Source: a virus
Direction: 5' to 3' (one strand)
IMG/VR virus record: IMGVR_UViG_3300008116_000310
Location: 663 to 31,978 of that record
Length of the DNA stretch: 31,316 nt
The stretch's first letter is position 1; every line of letters starts with the position of its first letter. This document shows positions 1 to 5,457 of this stretch, piece after piece. The notes below the pieces were generated by a model. The model was given only the letters and a program-made list of their open reading frames with translations. It made no database searches and was not told the DNA's origin. A program made the position numbers and the translations under genes.

Positions 1-126
1 GAAGGCCCGGTGCCCGAGATGAAGGCTGTCCCCGGCTGGCATGTCAACGTGCGCCACACCGCTGAGGCCCCGGAGCTGGAGGCTTTCCGCGTGTTTCCCG
101 AAACCCCCAGCAGGACATGGGCATGA
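1..126 (+). CDS. Phage hypothetical protein, C-terminal end only
   Basis: The left edge cuts into an open frame that starts before the window and stops with TGA at 124-126. The 41 visible residues include a GWHVNVR motif and end in RTWA. I recall similar endings in small conserved proteins of tailed phages of Proteobacteria, but no function is established to my knowledge. Its stop overlaps the next start as ATGA (123-126), so the two are translationally coupled in the right-going late operon. Confidence 0.6.
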   Translation, partial: EGPVPEMKAVPGWHVNVRHTAEAPELEAFRVFPETPSRTWA

Positions 127-392
127 CAGACGACGACTTCAAACGCCTTGAAGGCAAGGTTGACAAGCTGGCCGAGGCCATCACGAAGCTGGTTCTGGTC
201 GAGGAGCGCCAGGCCAATCAAGGCGAGCGGATCGGGCGTGTGGAGCAGCGCGTTGCAGCTGTCGAGACGGCAGTCGCCAAAACAGATCGCACCGTGCAGA
301 TGTGGATCAACCGCGGCATCGGCGTCTGGGGCTTGGTGGTCCTGGTTTTCACGATGGTGCAGTTCGGTTCGAAGTTCTTTGGGGGCAAGTGA
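123..392 (+). CDS. Membrane-anchored coiled-coil protein (XhlA-like or holin-accessory candidate)
   Basis: An 89-aa protein. Residues about 5-60 are charged heptad-like sequence suited to a coiled coil. Residues about 66-82 (GIGVWGLVVLVFTMVQF) form one transmembrane helix followed by a short basic tail. This layout resembles haemolysin XhlA-type and other phage membrane-accessory proteins, but the assignment rests on architecture only. I chose ATG 123 over ATG 117. The AGGA at 112-115 lies 7 nt before 123 but only 1 nt before 117, and 123 gives an ATGA overlap with the upstream stop. Its own TGA shares one base with the next ATG at 392. Confidence 0.65.
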   Translation: MTDDDFKRLEGKVDKLAEAITKLVLVEERQANQGERIGRVEQRVAAVETAVAKTDRTVQMWINRGIGVWGLVVLVFTMVQFGSKFFGGK

Positions 393-829
393 TGGCCATC
401 AGCGTCCAGGTCGGCGACATCCAAAGCGTCATCAATCGCCTGACGGCTATTCCTGTCGGGCTGGAGAAGTACGTCATCAACAACATGGCGCAGGTGGCGT
501 ATGACGAGGCCGAGCGCGGCGCGGACAAGCACACCAAGACGGGAACGCTGCGCCAGGCCCTGTACAACCGCGCAATTCCTGACGGCCGCGCTATCGGGCA
601 TGACCGCAACCGCGCGCCATACGCGGCGTTTGTCTTGCTCGGCACCAGGCCGCACAAGATCCTGCCAAAGCGCAAGAAAGCCCTGCGCTGGGCGTCGGGC
701 GGCAAGTTCTTCTTCGCAAAGTCCGTGAACCACCCAGGGTATCGCGGTGACAATTACCTGCTGCGCGCTGCCACCGAGGCCGTGCGCCAATTTGACCGCA
801 TCGTGCGCACAGGGATGGCCAAGCAATGA
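392..829 (+). CDS. HK97 gp10-like tail completion / neck protein
   Basis: A 145-aa protein with the features of the HK97 gp10 family. It has an N-terminal helix region (residues about 8-45) that includes a YDEAERGADKHTKTGTLRQAL segment, a central Y-A-x-F-V-L-x-G-T-x-P-H motif near residues 80-93, and a C-terminal helix after GYRGDNYLLRA. Family members join head and tail or complete the tail. An in-frame GTG/ATG extension upstream to 302 would overlap the previous gene completely. I therefore place the start at ATG 392, which overlaps the previous stop by one base. It is followed by an ATGA overlap with the next gene. Confidence 0.85.
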   Translation: MAISVQVGDIQSVINRLTAIPVGLEKYVINNMAQVAYDEAERGADKHTKTGTLRQALYNRAIPDGRAIGHDRNRAPYAAFVLLGTRPHKILPKRKKALRWASGGKFFFAKSVNHPGYRGDNYLLRAATEAVRQFDRIVRTGMAKQ

Positions 830-1131
830 CAGTTCTGAACTACCCCGACGCTTACTTGGCAAAGTACTGCACCGTGGACCGCGAGACGCGCGCGTTTGAC
901 GAGGTTGATCTGCTAGGCACATTTTCCACGGCCTGGCGCAATCGGCTGGCGGTGCTCAAGACTTACATTCTGGCGTGCCTTGAGAACCAGGCCGACGCCG
1001 AAGACCTGTTCACCGCCAAGCTGGCCAGCTACCGCAAGGAGTTCGACAGCATGCTGGCCCAGGCTCGAGGCGCCACGCCTGACGAGTCGGGCAATACGCT
1101 GATCTTCAACGTGCCGTTGGAGCGGGCATGA
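826..1131 (+). CDS. Hypothetical head-tail region protein
   Basis: A 101-aa soluble, mostly helical protein with no motif I can name. Residues 35-85 are rich in helical, charged sequence. It starts in an ATGA overlap with the gp10-like gene and ends in an ATGA overlap (1128-1131) with the next gene, so it belongs to the head-completion cluster. From its place between a gp10-like gene and a tail-terminator candidate it may be a connector, neck or chaperone protein. That role is inferred from position only. Confidence 0.65.
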   Translation: MTVLNYPDAYLAKYCTVDRETRAFDEVDLLGTFSTAWRNRLAVLKTYILACLENQADAEDLFTAKLASYRKEFDSMLAQARGATPDESGNTLIFNVPLERA

Positions 1132-1490
1132 ACGCCGCGCTTGAAGCCGCACGCGACGCATTCGCCACCATCCCAGGGGTCAAGTCCTGCAAGATCGGCC
1201 TCGAGGCCAATCTATCGCCCGAGGACTACCCGATGATCCGCATCGTGCCGTTCCGGATTACGCCGGGGCGGCCATATGGCAATCGCAGCTCGGAAACGTT
1301 CGTCTACTTCGGCGTGCCGGTGGCAAACTCCGAGGGCCTGGAATCGGTCTACGAGTCGCTTTTCGATCTTGAGGGCAAGATCCTGGAAAAGCTCAAGACG
1401 CTCCAGGGACGATATATCGAGACGGTCACCGACGAGGACCGCATCGACACCTACAAGCTGATGTCGATCCGTTGCTTCCTCGAGGGTTAG
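1128..1490 (+). CDS. Putative tail terminator / minor tail protein
   Basis: A 120-aa protein with an alpha-beta pattern: an N-terminal helix with IPGVKSCKIG, then DYPMIRIVPF, RSSETFVYFGVPV, a long helix, and a final strand MSIRCFL. This size and pattern fit phage tail-terminator proteins, which cap the tail tube next to gp10-like proteins. The match is by fold impression and gene order, not by a diagnostic motif. The TAG stop (1488-1490) overlaps the TAA stop of the converging gene on the other strand. Confidence 0.6.
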   Translation: MNAALEAARDAFATIPGVKSCKIGLEANLSPEDYPMIRIVPFRITPGRPYGNRSSETFVYFGVPVANSEGLESVYESLFDLEGKILEKLKTLQGRYIETVTDEDRIDTYKLMSIRCFLEG

Positions 1491-1654
1491 TCTCGGTCGT
1501 CTCCATATTCCTCGCGCTCCTCTTTCCACTTTTCAAAACATACGGCTGCGCGCTGGCCCACGTTGCTAAAGTCTTCGCGCATGGTCGGATTGGCCATGCA
1601 GCGGGCAATGAAATCATCGCGGCCCTCATCGGGGCCCGGTTGCGGAATAGGCAT
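1487..1654 (-). CDS. Small conserved phage protein with DFIxRCMxxP motif
   Basis: A 55-aa protein with the pattern DDFIARCMANPTMREDF followed by QRAAVCFEKW. I recognise this motif from short phage proteins, and from tails of larger ones, near capsid or portal genes. Its function is unknown to me. I chose ATG 1654 because the conserved part begins there, there is a GGAG about 10 nt upstream, and the longer in-frame extension reads antisense-like sequence inside the upstream gene. It overlaps the end of the head morphogenesis gene by 29 nt and is the last gene of the terminase operon. Confidence 0.65.
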   Translation of the reverse strand: MPIPQPGPDEGRDDFIARCMANPTMREDFSNVGQRAAVCFEKWKEEREEYGDDRD

Positions 1655-3566
1655 TTGCGGCTTGCTCCAGGTTGACGATGCGATAAACCGGGTTTGAGCC
1701 GGCGTTGTGGACTGCAAGCGCAGATTCGCCGGCCTGGACTCTGGCCAGCTTGTCGCGCGAGCCAATTATCTTCGCGGCGATAGGCTCGGATAATCGGTTA
1801 AGAAAATACTGATCAGCCTCGGAGTCCTCCTGTGCCTGGCGCCCGCTGAGGTCCAGGCGTGGGGAGCTGATGCACTTGCAATTGTGCGTCACAATGCCAT
1901 TGCATGTATAATGACCTTGTTCCGTCTCAAGGTTGTAGACATGGCCAGAAAAATTGAATCTATTGACGTCGATTATGTTGTCAACCAGTACAGCGCCGGT
2001 CGATCCATTTTGGATATTTCTGGCGAGTTCAGCGTCAGCCGCAACGTCATCGAACGCAGGCTGATTCAAGCCGGGGTCCAGCTTCGGGGGCAGAGCGAAG
2101 CCAGCATCGTCAGGATGAGCAAGCTCACCAAAGACCAAAGGCTCGCACTTGCTGCAAACGCTCACAACTCCATTCGAGGCACGAAGCGCAGCTTTAAGAC
2201 CTTGGTCAAATGCGCCATCGCCAAGCAAGCGAGTCAGTCCTCCGTCAGCGAACACGAGCAACGAATCATGCATGCCTTGCGCGGCCAAGGCATCGACCCT
2301 ATCCCACAGCTTGCGATTGGCCCCTATAACTGCGACCTTGCCTGCTATCCCGTCGCCGTGGAAGTGTTCGGTGGTCAATGGCACTTCTCTGGTCGCCACC
2401 TTGCTCGAACTGAAAAACGCATCCGCTATCTCGGCAATGCGGGCTGGCATGTGCTGATGCTGGTCGTCGATGAAGGAGTAGCCCACTACCGATTCGGCGC
2501 CGACACGGCTGATCACATTGCCACCTACGTTCAGCAAGCCCGCAGCAATCCATCCGGCGCTCGTGAGTACAGGGTGATTGACTGTCGCGGTCACACGTTG
2601 GCCGGTGGCCGTTGTGATGACGACCATATCTCCGTCATACCAGCGTTTACTAACCGCCGCGATGTTGACAGCGGACGTTATGAGCGCGTCGCCAGGTAAA
2701 CAAAACGGGTGGAAGGGCGGATTCGGGGCCTTGGCTTTCGGGTACACCCCACGGCCAAGCCCGTACTGATCGCGGCCGGTAATCAGGTCACAGATGCACG
2801 GCGCGGTGCTGGTGCGGCTCCTGCGGATCTGGACAAACTCCAGATCTTCGTCTTCCAGCTGGATCTGCGCCTCGCGCTGGGAGTATGCCCGGTGCGCCTC
2901 GGTCCTGGCGATGCGCTCGGCAAAGTACCGCGTGCGCTCGTAGAACGCCGTTTTAAGCGTCTTTTCCAGCTCCACCCTGCCCACGGTGCCCTGAATGTCT
3001 TCTATCGCGTCCAGGGCCTGGCTGTAGGCCGCGCGCAGGGCTGGCGTTGACAGTCCGTCCACCTGGATGCGCGCAAAGGCCTGGGCCATCTTGCGCCGCA
3101 CGGGATCCGGGTCCAGGATCTCTCGCATGTACTTCGGCAGCTTCGGGTTCTCGGGATTGATCTGCAGCGGCTCAGCGTCTGGCTCTCGAAACCCGTAGCC
3201 TTCGAACAGCTGCAACGCCAGGCGCTTGGAGTCCTGATAGCCGCGCACGTTGCGCTGCACGATGCCGGCCACGATGTTGGAGACGTCCTGCGCCTCGGCG
3301 TACAGCTTGCGCGATAGGGAGACGGGTCCGATGTTGATGGCCAAGGCCGACTCGGTGCCTACGCTGCGCTGAAGCACTGCGGACAGCGATGCGGCCATTA
3401 GGTCGGCGAACTCACCGGTAAATGAGTCCATCACCCGCGTGATGGCATCGCGCGGCGCAGTGCCGCGGCGCATCAGGTCCATCGCGCGCCGGTAGGCGGC
3501 GAGCACCTGCGCTTCGACGTCGGCCGAAAGCTGGTCCAATAGTGCGAGTTCTTCGGCTGGTGTCAT
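1626..3566 (-). CDS. Phage head morphogenesis protein (SPP1 gp7 / Mu gpF type) interrupted by an intein
   Basis: The precursor is 646 aa. Residues 1-288 and 563-646 are the extein. It carries the helical N-terminal part, a RTEAHRAYSQREAQ helix (residues about 219-232), CICD, then a NPPFHPF/CKC region typical of the Mu gpF/SPP1 gp7 C-terminal domain. Members of this family are minor head proteins, made with the portal, that help DNA injection or head assembly. Residues 289-562 are a 274-aa intein placed directly before the CKC motif. Splicing would give a 372-aa protein, a usual length for this family. The start overlaps the TerL stop by 4 nt (ATGA). The gene lies after terminase, whereas the portal is far away on the other strand. 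Confidence 0.9.
   Translation of the reverse strand: MTPAEELALLDQLSADVEAQVLAAYRRAMDLMRRGTAPRDAITRVMDSFTGEFADLMAASLSAVLQRSVGTESALAINIGPVSLSRKLYAEAQDVSNIVAGIVQRNVRGYQDSKRLALQLFEGYGFREPDAEPLQINPENPKLPKYMREILDPDPVRRKMAQAFARIQVDGLSTPALRAAYSQALDAIEDIQGTVGRVELEKTLKTAFYERTRYFAERIARTEAHRAYSQREAQIQLEDEDLEFVQIRRSRTSTAPCICDLITGRDQYGLGRGVYPKAKAPNPPFHPFCLPGDALITSAVNIAAVSKRWYDGDMVVITTATGQRVTATVNHPVLTSAGWIAAGLLNVGGNVISRVGAESVVGYSFIDDQHQHMPARIAEIADAFFSSSKVATREVPLTTEHFHGDGIAGKVAVIGANRKLWDRVDALAAQGMHDSLLVFADGGLTRLLGDGAFDQGLKAALRASNGVVSVCSKCEPLVFGELAHPDDAGFALPPKLDPGLNQPAFDDVAADAELARNIQNGSTGAVLVDNIIDVNRFNFSGHVYNLETEQGHYTCNGIVTHNCKCISSPRLDLSGRQAQEDSEADQYFLNRLSEPIAAKIIGSRDKLARVQAGESALAVHNAGSNPVYRIVNLEQAANAYSATGPR
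1882..1940 (+). promoter_or_regulatory. Promoter and RBS of the antisense endonuclease gene
   Basis: TATAAT at 1907-1912 is a perfect -10 hexamer. A weak -35 candidate TTGTGC is at 1882-1887 with a 19 nt gap. AAGG at 1929-1932 precedes ATG 1941. All of this lies within the codons of intein blocks F and G on the other strand. The -10 match is seen directly; promoter activity is inferred. Confidence 0.55.
1941..2699 (+). CDS. Homing endonuclease (HTH + Vsr/EDxHD-like nuclease) encoded antisense inside the intein
   Basis: A 252-aa protein. Residues about 8-48 form a helix-turn-helix (DYVVNQYSAGRSILDISGEF, then SVSRNVIERRL), followed by a basic linker. Residues about 101-175 look like the small nuclease domain of the Vsr/EDxHD group. 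The visible candidates are E104, Q123, D132, E141 in PVAVEVFGGQWH, H148, R152/H153, K159/R160 and a final GWHVLMLVVD strand. I chose ATG 1941 because of AAGG at 1929-1932 (8 nt spacing). An in-frame GTG at 1884 is less likely. The TAA stop is at 2697-2699. The whole gene lies inside the intein coding region on the opposite strand, in codon-on-codon register. The last 55-60 residues are antisense to intein blocks A and B and may be shaped mainly by the intein. Confidence 0.82.
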   Translation: MARKIESIDVDYVVNQYSAGRSILDISGEFSVSRNVIERRLIQAGVQLRGQSEASIVRMSKLTKDQRLALAANAHNSIRGTKRSFKTLVKCAIAKQASQSSVSEHEQRIMHALRGQGIDPIPQLAIGPYNCDLACYPVAVEVFGGQWHFSGRHLARTEKRIRYLGNAGWHVLMLVVDEGVAHYRFGADTADHIATYVQQARSNPSGAREYRVIDCRGHTLAGGRCDDDHISVIPAFTNRRDVDSGRYERVAR

Positions 3567-4798
3567 AGGCCTTGAATCCTAACCGCTGCAGCGCCTGAGT
3601 CGCGCTGGCGGATCAAAGGGTTTAGCGCATAACGCACAGCGTCGATTCCGTGATTCCAAGCGTCCACGACATCGGGCATGATGTCGCCCGTTAGCCGATC
3701 CACGCGGTAGCTGTACAGGCTGGTCTCCTTGATCAGATGCTTGCATCGAGGATGAATCACGATCTCGGCGTAACTGCGCAAGTGCGCAATGCCGTCGTTG
3801 ACACTGCCCGGCCATTTGGCCACTGGCACCACCCTGGGCAAGCCGTGCCGTTGCAGGTAGCTGATGGACTCTGGACGGGCGCTGTCGGCGCGCATGGTGT
3901 GCTGCTGCACCCCTGGTATCAACTGCGCCAGAAAATCGGTTGTAGCGTCGATTTCGAGGCCTTTGGCCTGTGCTTCGTGGTCAACCCAAACGCGAGAGTC
4001 TTTGATCCAGCAGCGCACCGCGGCGGTCGGGTCTTGCGCAAAGCCAAAGTCCAGGCCGTAATAAGGCCCGTCCCAGGCAGGCCCGCCTGCTTCAAAGTCG
4101 CGCACTGCGACCTTGCCGGCCAGCACCTGGGCATCGCTTTTGGTCAGGTAGGCGCCGTCCCAGACATGCGCATATGTGCCTGGATCCATCATGGCCTCCT
4201 GGCGGCGGCGCAGCTCGTCCAGCTCGGGCGGGAAAAACGGATTGTCCTGCCAGTTGATCTCGACAATTTTTGACCGGTCTGGCGGCCGCTTTCTAAACCG
4301 CGTGTCTACCGGGCTGTTGTCCAGGCGCGGGTTCCACAGCACCCACATCTCGGCCTTGGGCTGGCGGAAAACGGTCGGCTCGAGATCCAGCCAGGCCGAC
4401 TCGGGCACGTCCTCTGCCTCTTCGACGATGGTCAGGTCGATCTTGGCCGTGGACTTCACAGCCGTAATGTTGTTGCGCAGGCCGCGGAACAGAAACTCCG
4501 TGCCGTTGCGTCCGCGCAGGTAGTCCACCCCGACGTCGTAATGAGCTGCGAGCCACGGGTATGCCGCAATGGCCGCCTTGAGCTCGGCATGGAATGACTC
4601 TTTGATGCTCACCTGCAGCTCGCGCGTGCACAGCACCCGCAGCGGCTCGATGAAACCCCAGATGGCCGCCATGAGGGCCATGCTGAAGCTCTTGCCGCTG
4701 CCGCGGCCGCCGTAGACGCCGCGGTACAGGTATGCCCCCCTGGGTTCTTTGAAAACCCCGAGGATTTTCGGCGGCAGCTCGACGCGGGCCGTGGTCAT
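3563..4798 (-). CDS. terL: Terminase large subunit
   Basis: A 411-aa packaging motor ATPase and nuclease. Walker A GGRGSGKS is at residues 30-37. The Walker B region LTIVEEAED is at 122-130 and carries the catalytic Glu. A WVLWNP motif is near 152-157. The C-terminal RNase H-like nuclease shows YYGLDFGFAQDP with D250, ADSARPE with D305, and DAWNHGIDAVRY near 379-390. The length matches PBSX/Terminase_3-type large subunits. It would cut the replicated DNA and pump it through the portal. It overlaps TerS upstream (ATGA, 4795-4798) and the head morphogenesis gene downstream (3563-3566). No frame disruption was seen. Confidence 0.95.
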   Translation of the reverse strand: MTTARVELPPKILGVFKEPRGAYLYRGVYGGRGSGKSFSMALMAAIWGFIEPLRVLCTRELQVSIKESFHAELKAAIAAYPWLAAHYDVGVDYLRGRNGTEFLFRGLRNNITAVKSTAKIDLTIVEEAEDVPESAWLDLEPTVFRQPKAEMWVLWNPRLDNSPVDTRFRKRPPDRSKIVEINWQDNPFFPPELDELRRRQEAMMDPGTYAHVWDGAYLTKSDAQVLAGKVAVRDFEAGGPAWDGPYYGLDFGFAQDPTAAVRCWIKDSRVWVDHEAQAKGLEIDATTDFLAQLIPGVQQHTMRADSARPESISYLQRHGLPRVVPVAKWPGSVNDGIAHLRSYAEIVIHPRCKHLIKETSLYSYRVDRLTGDIMPDVVDAWNHGIDAVRYALNPLIRQRDSGAAAVRIQGL

Positions 4799-5220
4799 TC
4801 AGATTTTGCGATCAGCTCAATTCTGTGAACCAGCGGCGATTTATCGTCTCCGCTGATCTCGAGTTTCTCGCCGTATTTTTTCGGCGCCAGTTTCGATAAC
4901 AGCCACTTGCGAGTATCTACCTGGAGTTTGTGCTTTTGCACGGCGGCCCAGTCTTTACGGCCATCGGGGGTTTCTCCGACATCGACGTCGGATAACTCCA
5001 TGACCTCTTGGGCGATGCGTTCGACGAAGTTCTCGCGCGCCTGCGCGTACCTGTCGGCCAGCTCCGCATCCTGCCCAACCCACAGCATGAACGTCGGCAT
5101 CGGCACGCCGGCCTGCTGGCAAGCCTTAAAGCAGCTCATGCCAAAGTCCATCGCCTTGATGACCTTCTCCGCGACTTCGGCCCGCTCAGGGCTTCCTGGC
5201 TTGGTTCGTTTGTTTGCCAT
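4795..5220 (-). CDS. terS: Terminase small subunit
   Basis: A 141-aa protein that would recognise the packaging site and recruit TerL. The N-terminal half has an HTH-like layout (EVAEKVIKAMDFGMSCFKAC, then PMPTFMLWV). It has the characteristic TRKWLLSKLAPKKYGEK segment followed by a short acidic and C-terminal tail, as in many phage small terminases that act with PBSX-like large subunits. I chose ATG 5220, preceded by AGGAG at 6 nt, over an in-frame GTG at 5244. It lies just downstream of the repeat-rich region 5281-5457, which could contain its binding site. Confidence 0.88.
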   Translation of the reverse strand: MANKRTKPGSPERAEVAEKVIKAMDFGMSCFKACQQAGVPMPTFMLWVGQDAELADRYAQARENFVERIAQEVMELSDVDVGETPDGRKDWAAVQKHKLQVDTRKWLLSKLAPKKYGEKLEISGDDKSPLVHRIELIAKSE

Positions 5221-5280
5221 GTTTGCTCCTATGTTAGTGACCACTCATGGTCTCAAAAACGGGTCCGGCGCTTGTCGCTG

Positions 5281-5457
5281 GACTCTACGCGTTCTACACC
5301 TCTACGCGTAGAACGCGTGATTTTCAAAACCCCTCCATGTGCGTGCGCATGTGTGTGTGCATGTGTATTAGTATAGACATGGTGTAGAACGTGTAGAACG
5401 TGTAGAACTCCAATGCTGACAACAACTTAGAACGTGTAGAGAGTCTACGCGTTCTAC
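5281..5457. repeat. Iteron-like repeat cluster, candidate origin or packaging site
   Basis: Non-coding gap between the primase-helicase and TerS. GTGTAGAAC occurs as three perfect tandem copies at 5382-5408. Its reverse complement GTTCTACAC is at 5291-5299. TCTACGCGTTCTAC is repeated at 5284-5297 and 5444-5457, the last copy covering the primase stop codon. ACGCGTTCTAC (5287-5297) and GTAGAACGCGT (5308-5318) form an 11-bp inverted repeat with a 10-nt loop. TCTACGCGTAGA at 5301-5312 is a perfect palindrome. A tract at 5336-5368 alternates pyrimidine and purine for 33 bp. A TATACT -10 on the minus strand (5375-5370) could drive TerS. The function is inferred from location. Confidence 0.7.

Larger units (their letters stand above)
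1881..2702 (-). mobile_element. Intein in the head morphogenesis protein, 274 aa
   Basis: The intein begins at Cys codon 2702-2700 and ends at Asn codon 1883-1881. It is followed by Cys+1. Block A is CLPGDALI at intein residues 1-8. Block B has T40-V-N-H43-P. Block F is GHVYNLETEQGHY at 253-265, with Asn at 257 where many inteins have Asp. Block G is NGIVTHN at 268-274 with the penultimate His. These residues support the standard Cys1 / Asn-terminal / Cys+1 splicing chemistry. Residues about 60-240 lie between the splicing blocks, where inteins usually carry LAGLIDADG or HNH endonuclease domains. I see neither motif in this frame. That central part is instead antisense to a nuclease gene on the plus strand. 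Confidence 0.93.

Noticed and set aside
1884-1940. GTG 1884 as start of the antisense nuclease
   Set aside because: It lies upstream of the TATAAT and lacks a ribosome binding site. ATG 1941 has AAGG at 8 nt, and the HTH domain begins right after it.
1881-2702. In-frame LAGLIDADG or HNH domain in the intein centre
   Set aside because: I looked for LAGLIDADG, HNH and GIY-YIG-like motifs in intein residues 60-240 and saw none. The middle is explained better as the antisense translation of the plus-strand nuclease.
5287-5318. Inverted repeat as a Rho-independent terminator
   Set aside because: There is no T-tract adjacent to the stem on either strand in the right place, and the arms are part of the wider iteron repeat pattern.
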